From positions 1 through 34,825 of the forward strand of contig JALLAP010000286.1 in the NCBI GenBank assembly GCA_036939355.1: a stretch of 34,825 nt of DNA, written 5' to 3'. Origin of the DNA: Thalassiosira profunda. Its lineage: Eukaryota; Bacillariophyta; Thalassiosirophyceae; Thalassiosirales; Thalassiosiraceae. This document shows positions 1-10,640 of the stretch, in pieces (the stretch's first letter is position 1; each line of letters starts with the position of its first letter). The notes beneath the pieces are model-generated. The model saw only the letters and a list, made by a program, of their open reading frames with translations, was not told where the DNA came from and made no database searches. Position numbers and translations under genes: made by a program.

Positions 1-533
1 TCTGCCGATGCATTTGTCGGCGATGGCCGCGGTCTCCTCGCCCCGCGCGGCGCCCGCGCCTGCTTGTGTTGTTGACCGCCCTGGATGGCTGTGCCCTCGG
101 GTTTAGGGTTAGCAAATGGCTAAATACTCAATTATTACTTTAAATAGTAAGATAAGAGATATTATAAAATTAATGTTTATCTTAGTTGATCTTAGTTGAA
201 AAGTATTTGCCTAGTGCTACTTCGGCGGCGTTCGAGGGTCCTCGATTTTCACTTCTTCACCGAACCTTGCTATCTCAGCCGAGCGAGAGACCGACGACCA
301 AGCCGGCGGCGCACTAGCTCCAAAGGACCGAGGGCGGCGGCAGGGAGGAGCGGTGAGTGCACGCGGTGGGCTTTGTTTGTACCTATGCAAAGCATTTTTG
401 CGTTGTTGCGCAAAATTATTGTTGATGCAAAATTGCTGATGCAAAAGTTACAACGTCACCTCAACATCTCTCACCCAATACACTTAACTGTTCTTCTAGA
501 CGACAACACCGCGACGAAAAGAAGCCCGTAAGG
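1..533. other. Left flank and PSME4 promoter region
   Basis: No gene can be supported here. The first 59 bases are GC-rich and, on the minus strand, read open after a CAG acceptor with a CTAAC site upstream, so they could be the edge of an exon of a neighbouring gene; this is weak. Bases 99-112 carry two telomere-like units (GGGTTTAGGGTTAG). An AT-rich stretch at about 110-200 holds a tandem 10-mer (ATCTTAGTTG twice) and is the likely promoter-side low-GC zone. An open frame at 196-531 has no recognisable protein character. Confidence 0.4.
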
Positions 534-3500
534 ATGGACGACGCCACTGCCAGCAACGGCGGCGGCAGCCTGGACGAAATCTACGGCGGCGGCAGCCTCG
601 CGCCCCATCCCTTTCATTTGCAGCTGCCGGACCACCACAAGACGCCCGGGTGAGTTTTGATTGCGCGGAGAGGGGGCAGGGCGGCTGATTGCACCTTTCT
701 TGCATGTGGCAGGCTGTTCAATTGCAATGGCATTTATTACGCAATTGTGTGTCGATGTGTCGACTCATTTATTTGTGCAAACTACCCGCCTTGCACACTC
801 ACCTCGTCTCGCCATTGCAAACGCGTTTTGCAAACATGCACATCGGTTCCTCGTCGCAGCGGCCTTCCCTACGCCACCGTCGCCGCCCACAAACTGTCCC
901 GCGTGATCTGGAAATTGGTCGACGGATTGGAGCTGCGGGAGGACTTCTTTCTGGAGGGAGGCGCTGTGGGCGGGGCCGGTGGAGACGATGCGGGTGTGGA
1001 GGGTGTTGCGGACGTTGTCGGAGACGCGGCGGGCGCCGTGGGAGACGACTTCGGGGACGATGCCTCCCCGCTGGTGAGTGTTGGTGTCCAATCGCATTCC
1101 ACTTTTTGCAATGGTGGCTCTGTATTGTCTCACCTTTCATCTCTTCCACACTGCAAACACCAAACAACTCAACCGTAAATCGACCATTGGACCGGTTCGA
1201 CAAACAGCAACGGCTGTCGCACCGCTGCGCCCGGATCCACTCCCTGCTCTCCTCCCTCGCCGCCATGGACGCCAAATTGTTCGCCGTGTTTACGAGAGAG
1301 GAGGTGGGAATGATGCTGCTGAAGGTGTTGCAGCTGCTGTGCGCCACGGTCAGTATTGGGGAAGGGAGGGGAGGTTTGGTGGGGGAGGTGGAGGCCATGG
1401 CCATCGACAGCGATGCAGAGGAGGCAAAGGCGGCCGTGACAATCCACTTCGACACTGTGGGCTGCCTCCTCCTAAACAACGAAGTGAGCACAGACGCCAC
1501 CCGCCTCCGCGACGAGGCTGCAGAGGCGACGCTGCTCCCCAGCGACGCGGAGGTGGCCCGGCCCTTTGCCCTTCCTGTTCCGGCGCGGCAATCCCTGCTG
1601 AACGTGGCGATGGTTTTGTTGGAGAAGAAGGACGGACTGCGGGGGATGGGCAACGCGGCCGTCTTTTTGGACGAAAACAATGAGGGCGGCAAAGACAATC
1701 CGCAACTGCGCTTGCTCCTCTCGCACCGATCGCTGCTCCGGATGCTCCTTCGCACGGCCCCCTATCTGGACGAGCACAGCTCCGACCACCCACCGATGGA
1801 AGCCAATGGGATCAAGCGGGCCACATTGAAAAAGACGGTGCAACTGATCCGCGCGTGCCGGGGCTTCTTCCACCAGGACGGAGATGCGACGGCGCGGCAG
1901 TTGTGGCGGACGCTCCAACACGATTTGGTGCACTGCACCCACTCGCACGCGAGCTTTCGGGCGCTCATCGTTCTGTACCTGCTGCATCCCTCGAAGTGCT
2001 CGGGGGCGTACTACGAGGAGGTGTTGCCGGTGTGGATGGACTGCTGGCGGGGCAACGTCGATCGGTGCCCGGAGGCGGACCACTTGGTGCGTGAAGTTAC
2101 TTGATGTGCTTGTATGAATGAATGATACTGCAATTCACTTGTGTTTCTGACAAATGCAACGCACTTTCGCTCCACAGTGGATGACCCTCCTCTCCCGCGC
2201 CCGCAAGTACCTCCCGCCCACCTCGGCCTACCATCCCGTGTGGCTCACTGCAATGCGCCAACACCTTTTGACGTCGTGCGGGTACTGGTTTCAGCTCCCG
2301 GTCGGCGGAATGAGCGCCGACAAATCCTTCCCGACGGCCAAGGCGCCCAATCGACGGTGGTTCCCCGCGCGGCTGAAGGCGTTCGTCGGCGTGGAGGATC
2401 GGTACGAAGGGGGCATGGACTTTTATGGCCGCCTCGCCAAGCTTGTCATGTTCTGCGCCGGCCACGGGGACGTTGGAGCGGGCGGAGTGTCGGAGGGCAC
2501 GGCCGATATCCTGCGCTTCTTCCGGTCGGTGGCGCCGTATTACCATCCCTCGAACGTCGGGGGGTGGACGCTGTCGCTGGGCGCCTTCCTCTATTACCTT
2601 TCGTACGAGCTCGCGGCCCGTGTTGGGAAAATGGCGGCGATGAGGATGCTACGGAGGGATCGGCCGGATATGGTGGAAAGATTGGAAGCGGAGGAGCCGT
2701 GGGTGACGGGCATGGATCTGGGGGAGGCGGACGTGGTGGCGCTGTTGGACGTGCTGCTTCCGCTGTGCCAGCAGGTGAGAACGAATGTGTCCTGTTGACT
2801 TGATCCGATGCCACCAAATGAAGTCGGCTCACTTTTCTTTCCGTAGGCGCTGTACGGCAAGAATGGCACCGTCACGCACGCCGGAGAGACGGCCCTCTCC
2901 TACCTCGCCTCGGTGGATCCGGGCCGCGTCGCGCCTCCCTTGATCGACTTTACGCTGGAAGCCCTGGGCGCCAGCGCCGTCACCCTCTCGCACCAGGCGC
3001 CTGCGGCCCTCTCGGCCTTGACGCGGCTGCTGCAGCCGGCGCTGCGGAGGGCGCCGGGGATCGTGCTCCGCCGTCTTCCGGACGTGCTGCGCCTGACGTT
3101 GGCGGGCATCGATGGGAACGACCAAAACAAGAGCCTGCGGACGCTGATCTTTTATCGCAATTTGTGCATGTGGCTGCCGGTGGGTGGAGGGATTGCCTTG
3201 CCTGGTGATGAAGAGGCGTCGGCGGTTGCGTCCAATGGTAATGATGCTTCTTCCATGTCGATTTGCAAAGACATGATGGAAACGCGGTACGGTCTCGCGG
3301 AGACGGACGCCTACAAAGCTGCCATCGGTGCCCTCCCTTCGACGTCGATCCTGTCACTGCAACAACACACTGACGCCGCCATGAACAGTGAGGACCCCAA
3401 CCTGCTCCCCGAGGCCATGGCGTGCATTTCGGATTGGGCTCTAATGTTCCTTGATCGCATCTACGAGCTTCTGCGCGCGGCCGGAGAGGCCGAGAAGATG

Positions 3501-6500
3501 GGCAAGGGGCGCGTGTCCGGGCACACCTCGGTGCGTTGCGCTTTGCAATTCTCATGCGATTCTAGCTTGTTCGTTGTTTTGCTCACGTGATGTGCTCGTT
3601 ATGCAGATGGACGTGGCCATGACGAAGAACTTCAGCAGGATACTCAAAGAAACGCTCGTTTACGTCTTCGCAGCTATGGACGATGCGACGCACGAAGCCG
3701 CTTTGAGGAGCGTGGCGACGTTTCTGGAGGAGGAGACGCTGCCGTTTGCGGTGAAAGATGCCAGCCTACTGTGCCAGGCGGCGTGTGCGACGAGATTTGG
3801 TGTTGAGGAATCGACCGGGGACAAAAGTCCTGGGCTGGATGCCCTCCTGCCGGTGCTGCTCGACGACCTCGCACACAAATCCGACAAGTGCGTCATCTAC
3901 CGTCTGCGCTGCCTGGCCGGGGCGGTGCGCTACGCCGGCTCGTCGGTCTTGCGCCATCGTGATTCCATCGTCTCCGCCATTGCGTTGGCGCTGTCGAAGT
4001 CGGACCGCACGATCTTCAAGAGTGGGTGCAAGCTGCTCAGGCATACGTTGTCGTCGCAGTGCGAGGAATATCCCATCGGAGGTTGCCTTCATCCGTTGCA
4101 AAAGCAAAGCCTGGACGGAGCAGTCCTGGGGCGATCGTCCTCGCTGAGTGGCAATCGGATATGGTGGCACGTTCCCAGTGGCGAACAGCTCGACTTCACA
4201 GTCAGCTTGCTCTCGCAATTTGCCCTCTCTCGCTGGAGGGAGATGGTCACCTTGGTTGCTTCCAGCCCAGATGCGAAGGTTGATCTTCAGAAGTGGCGGC
4301 ACTGCCTGCGCGTTTTGCGATACGCGGTGAGGGGCTGCGGCGGCCTCCTCTTGGATCAGGATCCGGCGACTATTGTTGCCCGTGCCGAGAGCGACGAGGA
4401 GATGTTCTGTCCACGGGAGGTGGCCACAGCCAAGCTGCTCCTGACCTCGTCGGGCGAGAATCAAAGTGTGCTGCGCGGACTGCGGCGCCAAATCTGCTTG
4501 AATTTGCTCGACATCATGGATACGGCGAACAATACAGCCACCAGCTCCATCGGGGCTGACACAAAGATATGCAGCGAGGTCCTCCAGCTGGCCGACCTGA
4601 TCCTCTCCCATCGGGGAGAGCAGTCCGATGCGGCGAGCAAGACGTTGATCTGGCAGGGGCAGAAGGAGCTGCTCACGGATTACGTTTCGACTACTGCCAC
4701 GGATTTCACCACTGCGGTTCTGAGCCGGTTCAATCTTCGCGTCGGCAATTCCTGGTATAAGGACGGCGAGGACTCGGGCAAGACGCTGCCAAGGGCGCTC
4801 GTTGTGAATCGANGTCGGCAATTCCTGGTATAAGGACGGCGAGGACTCGGGCAAGACGCTGCCAAGGGCGCTCGTTGTGAATCGAGTGCACCTTGCCAAC
4901 ATCGGATTGATAGATAGTGCGACGTCGCAGGTGTTGCGTCGACTGCGCAAAGCGAGGGGTTCAATCGCCTCTGAAAAGCCTGGCAGCATGTTCTCAGTGG
5001 ATGTCTCCTTGGAGACGCTTCTTGACCGCCTCCGCAGCGAAGATAACCCTTCCTACGATGGAGCCCCGGGACAAAGCTCGCTGGAGGTGTATGAGTCGCT
5101 GACGGACGCGCTTTTCGCCCTCTCTTGCCATCCAAACGTCAACGTTCGAGGGGACGCCTTTGGAGTCGCTGATCATTTCCTAGCCCGGATGGGCTGGCTT
5201 GCCAAGCACCGCATCTCTCGACTGTGCCGCGCCATTTTGTTGGACGACGAGGACGAGGAGCAGACGTTTGGCATTCCTAGTTGCGCAAGGCTCGTCGATG
5301 TCAATGATCAGGGGAAGCGCACGCGGCTGGCCGAGGTGTGCAAAGGCGTGCTCAAGCTCATGGGTCTCTCGCGAGTGATGAAGCAGTTCCTGTGGAGTGC
5401 CGACAAGANTGTGCAAAGGCGTGCTCAAGCTCATGGGTCTCTCGCGAGTGATGAAGCAGTTCCTGTGGAGTGCCGACAAGAGGCTCGAGCTCGTGAAAAC
5501 GGTGACAGGAACGCAGAGGCTGTTGAAGCTGCTCCCGCCGGAGGAGGTCCCGAAGGTGATCCACTACACCAATTCTATCTTCCTCTCGTATCGGTCCAAG
5601 CAGTTCATGCTGCCGGTGAGGGAACAGGCGACTCACGAGGCTTCGTTGACGTTTCTGCTTGGGATACTCTGCGAGGGAGGTAGCAGCAGTGGCAAGGATG
5701 CTTCTTCCGCATCGGAGGACGAAGACACTCAGGAGATGCATTGGAGGGATCGTCTCGTCGCAGCTTGGTTCATCTTGCAGTTTGTTGACAAACGTGATGC
5801 AGCAGTTGTATCCCAGCTCTGGACAGCCTGCTCGACTTTGATCGAGGAAGAGGCGGGGCAGCCGCTCGCTCGAGTCTCTCTGGGACTGTTGGGAAGACTT
5901 GTCGCGCTGGCTCTGGTGGACGAATCCCAGACATCGGGCAGCAGCGATGCAGTCCAGGCGAAGCAGCCCGACCTATCCAAGTTGCGCTCTATGTTTTCCA
6001 GCGAAAAGTTCTGCCGAGCCTTTGGGAACGCGCTCGTCTTTGACCATCGCGAAGACAGCAGTGTCGGTGGCGGACACTCTGCGCAGGTGAGCCCCGTGAC
6101 TTGTTGTCATCTTTCTTCGCCCTTTCCTGTGCCCTCTACTCACTGCTTATTTGATCCTTACTCCTGTTTGCCTCGTGCTACGGCACTGCAGTGGTCACAA
6201 GGGATCGAAGAAATTCTTCGTGATGCCACTGCCAACCTCGCGCCGAAAAGGCTGTACCCAATGAACCGCATCTCTTCAAAGAGCCATACCTTCAAGCTGG
6301 CGCATTCCCAGCTGATTGAGAGCATTCTGCTGGCGGTTGGTCACGATACGGCCAAGGCAACGTCGCGGTTCCTGATAGAGCAGGCCAAAGAATTGGTTGC
6401 TTCTCCTCCAAGCGAGGACCAGCGGAATGAGCAGTGCACGGCAGCGGAGAGTGAGTTGCAATTATGTGCATATCATGTGCACATCATGTGATCATTGTCG

Positions 6501-8180
6501 CCCTGACCGCCTGCTCCCCTCCCTCATTCCATCAGTATTCGGCGGCGTTGCGCGGGCGCTGATTCAATACAGCCACACGGAGGAAGAACAGAACGACTTG
6601 TGGGAGAAGGTGCTCCTTCCGTTCCTCGGCGAGGCCGTTGCCAAAGTGCCCACGAACCTTGTTGGAGCGTTTTTCGACGCGTGCCGCTATGCTATCCATC
6701 ACTTCCCCTCCCAAAGATTCCTTCCGCTGCTGCAGTATTCCGTGGCGAAGGTGGAAGAGACGCTCTGGCAGCACGAGGCTTCCGTGACACTGGAGGAAGC
6801 GACTGGTGGAGCTTCCGGGTCGTCGGCAATGGCCGATCGCTTTGCACTGCAGGGGAAGTGGCTCGTGTTCGTCCAAGCAGTGCTGGCTGAACTGGACAGC
6901 GAGGACGATTTGGGCGCCGCGTGCAAGCTTCCGTGGTATTGTGGTGGTGAGGCGACGTCCGGCGCCGAAGACGCTGGTGCAGCTTGGCAGTATGTGAACG
7001 AGCGCCTGACGCCGTGCTTGTTGAATGCCATTGGCCACCCGTACGACAAGTGCCGGGACCACGTGGCGAGTTGCCTCTTTCGCTTGTCCTTGTGCCATCG
7101 CAAGCTCGTGCGAGGGACCTCCGGAAGCGCCGACACCAACGATCCGGGCGTCAAAATCGTCGAGAAACTGAGCAGCATCCGCGATTCTGACGAGTATTCG
7201 TTCCAGGAGAAATACCGGGCGTTGGGCACGGCTCGAAAGTTCGTCGCCCTATGCATTCACTGGGGCGACGTGCGCCACGATTTCGCCGCCTTCATCATTC
7301 CCCTGCTCCCGTCGGCCTTCCTCGCACTGCAGAACGTCGAACAGGCTGAAGCTTCGCCCGAAGATCGCGGAATGGAAGCTGAGTTGGTCAAGGGATATCG
7401 CTACACCATCGCCGGTACGTCTTTGTGTTTGCTCCTCTCTGTTGTTTATCAAAGTCGAAGTCTAAGGCGATTGCTTTTGCAGAAATAAGCTCGTCCTGCG
7501 TTGTAAGCTACGGAGTTTCGAACCACATCACCCAATCACTTGATGTGTTGAAAGAGATGTCGGCGCACGAATCCCAATGGCAAATTCGACAGGCGGTGGC
7601 GCACTTCGTTCGCTGGTTCCAGGGAACGCACAAGTTCCTCTTCACAGAGGAGCAGTCCGACACGACACTGTCCATTGCAATTTCGCTGTTGGACGACGAT
7701 CGCCGCGAGGTATCGACGGCCGCCATGTCCGCCCTCACCGGCATCCTGGCCGTGTATCCGCAGGAGGCGCTGGAGGAACTCGTGTCGAAGTACATCACAA
7801 TGGCCAACAAATCGCTGAAGAAGAAGAAGCGAAAGAAGGGCGCGCCAGCGGAGACGCTCTCCCCGGAGGAAGCGGAGGCCGCGGCGTCGAAGGAGAAGCA
7901 GCGGGCCACGCGGCAACAAACCTCGGTGGCCTTCCTCGCGGCTGTCGTGCTGGGCAGTCCGTACGACACCCCTCCGTACGTGCCCCGGGCGCTCGCGGTC
8001 CTCTCCAAGCACTCGTACGAGCAGCGGGCAGCCCTGAGCGTCCGCGAGGTGGTGAAGATGGTGTGCCGGGAGTTCAAGCGCACGCACACGGACAACTGGG
8101 ATGCGCACAAGCGGCAATTCACGCAGGAGCAGTTGGAGGCGCTGGACGACGTCGTGAGCACGCCCCATTATTACGCCTAG
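534..8180 (+). CDS. PSME4: Proteasome activator PA200/Blm10 (PSME4), nine exons
   Basis: HEAT-repeat ring protein that caps the 20S proteasome in nucleus and cytosol and opens its gate. Exons by GT-AG and phase: 534-649, 860-1073, 1208-2086, 2178-2774, 2847-3530, 3607-6086, 6192-6450, 6536-7414, 7483-8180. The product is about 2219 aa after collapsing two assembly duplications inside exon 6 (family about 1850-2150 aa). Diagnostic blocks are YYHPSNVGGWT (exon 4), GIDGNDQNKSL near residue 688, and the end THTDNWDAHKRQFT...STPHYYA, whose YYA is the hydrophobic-Tyr-X tail that inserts into 20S alpha pockets. A lysine-rich patch near residue 2100 (KKKKRKK) looks like a nuclear signal. Residues about 72-110 are a Gly/Asp-rich insertion. 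Start chosen at ATG 534 because exon 1 then joins exon 2 in phase. Proteasome factor ECM29 was considered and rejected because of the tail. Confidence 0.93.
4741..4885. repeat. 72-nt exact duplication around a single N (assembly join)
   Basis: Bases 4741-4812 recur exactly at 4814-4885 with one N at 4813. The reading frame of PSME4 exon 6 shifts by one across the join. Removing one copy plus the N (73 nt) restores a continuous frame, so the duplication is best read as two contigs with an unmerged overlap. Confidence 0.93.
5337..5481. repeat. 72-nt exact duplication around a single N (assembly join)
   Basis: Bases 5337-5408 recur exactly at 5410-5481 around an N at 5409, again within PSME4 exon 6. 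The frame shifts by one and is restored by collapsing 73 nt. Confidence 0.93.
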
Positions 8181-8262
8181 ATAGGGATACGTCGGGACCA
8201 TCAGAAGGTGGCTGATGACGCTAAATCTTTATCCTGAGAAATAGGCTGTCATCGAATAGTAT

Positions 8263-9762
8263 TCAGTGACCACCCGTCTTCTGCCTCTTGCTCCGTCGCA
8301 CCGCTGGTGCCTCCACGGAAGTAGGGACGAAGCCAATCATATCTGAATGCAAATTGCGAACAAGGCGATAGACTCTATCTAGCGACAGCTCGTCATCCGG
8401 CACCCACGCGAGGACACGAGGCAACACGGCCCGATCCATACCCGCGAAATGACACATGCCTTCATCGCTGCTAAGGTGATGCTCGATGATCTTTCGACGA
8501 GCTGCCTCCTTCGCCCCACTTCGATTCGTCTCCAACGAGAATGCTAGTGAAGACAAGATAGCGGCGCCACCATCTTCATCCCCGATGCTAGGCAGATTGT
8601 TTTCAGATGCCGAAAGCCACCGAAGGAAGTGATTGGATCGGTACGTCGCTTCCAAGCTCGAAGTGTTGCAGAGAGCATTGACGAGGGCCTGCCACCCTCG
8701 AGCAGTGATGAGATTGTCGTTTGCCTCAATGAGGCGCCGACGAGCAATTGTATTATCTTCACTATCCGCCAAAAGACCCAGAGTCGTCAATTTCCGGTTG
8801 TTCGCCAATGCCCCAGCCAGTATGTCAGCACCCTCGTCATTGACACCATTCCAAAGAAGGTAGAGCTCACTCAGTTTGGTAGTTGGGCGTCCTAGTATCC
8901 CCACAATACTCTGCAAGCCCCTCGTGGTGATGAGTGGATTGTAAGATAAATCCAAGGTTCGCAATCTGTTATCGCTTGCCAGAGCACGCATCAGAGCCTC
9001 GACTCCATCGTCGTCAAAGTTGTTGCCCATGAGATTGAGCTCTTGCAAGTTGTTGAAGCATGGAAGAGCAGCCAATGTCCTGCATTCATTGCTTCCCACG
9101 TTCATATTATCCAGAAAAATATATTTCAGTTGGGTACGCGTCCTCAAGGCTGCGATGGTGCGCGTTGGTCGCTCGCCTTCATCGAGATTGCCATCAAGTT
9201 TGAACTCTTCCAGGGATTGGCAACAACACCGTAGCATTGACGAGACGAGTCGATCGCCCTCACCTCCAAAATCGCATCTCGTCACATCCACGCGACGTAG
9301 GTTGGCGTTGTTCTCAAAGAACAGGTTCATGGTCCGAAGAATGTCGACATTTGATAGGTCAATTCCGCACAACCTAATTCCCCGAATAGACTGGTTGCGG
9401 GAGACCCCGGCAAGGAACTTCGGCAGGGAATTGTTTGCCTCCGCGAAAGAAGAGCCGTACACAACCAGCTCGCGTAAATTCTTGTTGTTTCCAATGAAAG
9501 CTCCCGCCCACCAAGCTCCTGTACCTGCAAACCCCAAGTCCTCAGGGTCCGAGGGACAGTAATATTCAAAACCACTGTCCCTCCCTCCTCCTCCCAGCAC
9601 CCGCCGCCCTCGACGCCTTTCACGGCACACCGCCAAATTTGTCAATTTGGGATCGTTGTCCCGGAGTCGCTGAAGAGTTTCCACGTTGGCGCGCGACGTG
9701 ATGGTTCCAATATCGATGGTGCTCGCCTGATCGGCGTACGCTTGCAGCCGATCGTCGTCCAT
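8263..9762 (-). CDS. Leucine-rich-repeat protein (ribonuclease-inhibitor-like), copy 1
   Basis: Protein of 499 aa. The middle carries LRRs of the ribonuclease-inhibitor style (LQELNLMGNNFDDDGVEAL, LRTLDLSYNPLITTRGLQSI, LSELYLLWNGVNDEGADIL). The conserved C-terminal block ARRKIIEHHL...DRAVLPRVLAWVPDDELSL is followed by a basic tail RRSKRQK that could be a nuclear signal. The start is set at the internal ATG 9762 and not at the upstream in-frame ATG 9822: a GGCAG acceptor lies six bases before 9762, and the paralogue at 16268-17869 has the same CAG-GAAA-ATGG arrangement. It is convergent with PSME4, leaving only 82 bases between stop codons. LRR proteins of this type usually mediate protein contacts; no partner can be named. 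Confidence 0.8.
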   Translation of the reverse strand: MDDDRLQAYADQASTIDIGTITSRANVETLQRLRDNDPKLTNLAVCRERRRGRRVLGGGGRDSGFEYYCPSDPEDLGFAGTGAWWAGAFIGNNKNLRELVVYGSSFAEANNSLPKFLAGVSRNQSIRGIRLCGIDLSNVDILRTMNLFFENNANLRRVDVTRCDFGGEGDRLVSSMLRCCCQSLEEFKLDGNLDEGERPTRTIAALRTRTQLKYIFLDNMNVGSNECRTLAALPCFNNLQELNLMGNNFDDDGVEALMRALASDNRLRTLDLSYNPLITTRGLQSIVGILGRPTTKLSELYLLWNGVNDEGADILAGALANNRKLTTLGLLADSEDNTIARRRLIEANDNLITARGWQALVNALCNTSSLEATYRSNHFLRWLSASENNLPSIGDEDGGAAILSSLAFSLETNRSGAKEAARRKIIEHHLSSDEGMCHFAGMDRAVLPRVLAWVPDDELSLDRVYRLVRNLHSDMIGFVPTSVEAPAVRRSKRQKTGGH

Positions 9763-9768
9763 GATTTC

Positions 9769-10235
9769 CTGCCAAAAAAGGTGTGCATAACATTGATGGA
9801 AAGTGAGACACAAGATGTGCACACTTTAGATCGAGCAAAAACAGATTGACCATGCATGGCGCCCATAAAAGGCTGGGAGGCGAACCTCTGGCAAAACGCA
9901 GCCCCATCAACTGATCGTTGGGTTCCAGGCAACACGATCAAGGCCTTCCGTGGGCTCCTTCGCTCATGACGCGTCGCGAATGATATATTGTAGCAGCAAA
10001 AAACGACACCCCGCTCCACCCCGCTGTCCCCAAAACGACAAACCCAAAAACGACGTACCCTCACAAACACCAGCGCTCTCGAAATTAGAACGGCAGGCCA
10101 AGCTCCTACAAGTGGGGGAGGGTCGGGGAAGAATTCTTCGCAAGGTGCGCTTTTGGTGCACGCCCGACTGCCCGGCTGATGCCCCAATCCAGAGATCACG
10201 CCCCGCCGGCGCCGATACCGCCAGCGCAGACTCAC
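9769..10235 (-). other. Probable 5' UTR intron of LRR copy 1
   Basis: On the minus strand GTGAGT begins at 10235 and the matching GGCAG ends at 9769, giving a 467-nt intron just before the start codon. The paralogue has a 479-nt intron at the same place, and the two share blocks such as CGTTCTAATTTC and a GTGCACATCT motif about 45 nt before the acceptor. No open frame crosses it in phase with the CDS. The bases from 10236 to 10640 are a purine-rich flank with no gene that I can see. Confidence 0.6.
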
Positions 10236-10640
10236 CAGTGCGTTCTCCAATAGTTGGCGGTCCGCCTCGTGGATGGAGGGGAGAAGCCGCGGGATGAGCG
10301 AGAGGGCGAGCTGAAGTAGGGGGAGGAGGCGGAGCAGGGGTAGGGGGAAGGAGAGAGGAGGAGCGGAGGGAGAGGAGAGAGGAGGTCACGTACACGCGTG
10401 TGTGTTGTCACGTGATTTGACAGCGTTTTGAGACTTGAGACTGGAGGTGAGGAGGCAGGCCGCCGGGCGTGACAGCCTGGCCTCTATTCGATTGCCACCG
10501 CCACCGACAAAGCGAACCGATTGCCCTGGGGTGCTCGTGTGGTATTTAGCTTATCATTGCTAATCTTTAGTGTAGAAATTGTTTGGCGTGCAGGATGCGG
10601 GAAGTGCGATTCAAGAAAATGCTGCGAGAAATGGTCTATG

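Noticed and set aside
99..112. Short telomere-like GGGTTTAGGGTTAG (also two units at 18291-18302)
   Set aside because: Only two units each; compatible with chance, unlike the eight units at 34183.
196..531. 111-codon open frame upstream of PSME4
   Set aside because: Basic, low-complexity translation with no motif, and it does not join PSME4 exon 1 in frame.
3766..4989. 407-codon minus-strand open frame crossing an N
   Set aside because: Opposite PSME4 exon 6 and passes through the assembly join; no protein-like motif.
534..8180. Identity as proteasome adaptor ECM29
   Set aside because: The YYA end, YYHPSN block and GIDGND block are PA200/Blm10 features.
9763..9822. Upstream in-frame ATG extension of LRR copy 1 (and 17870-17995 for copy 2)
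   Set aside because: Both extensions lie in the proposed leader introns, and the two extensions are not similar as proteins.
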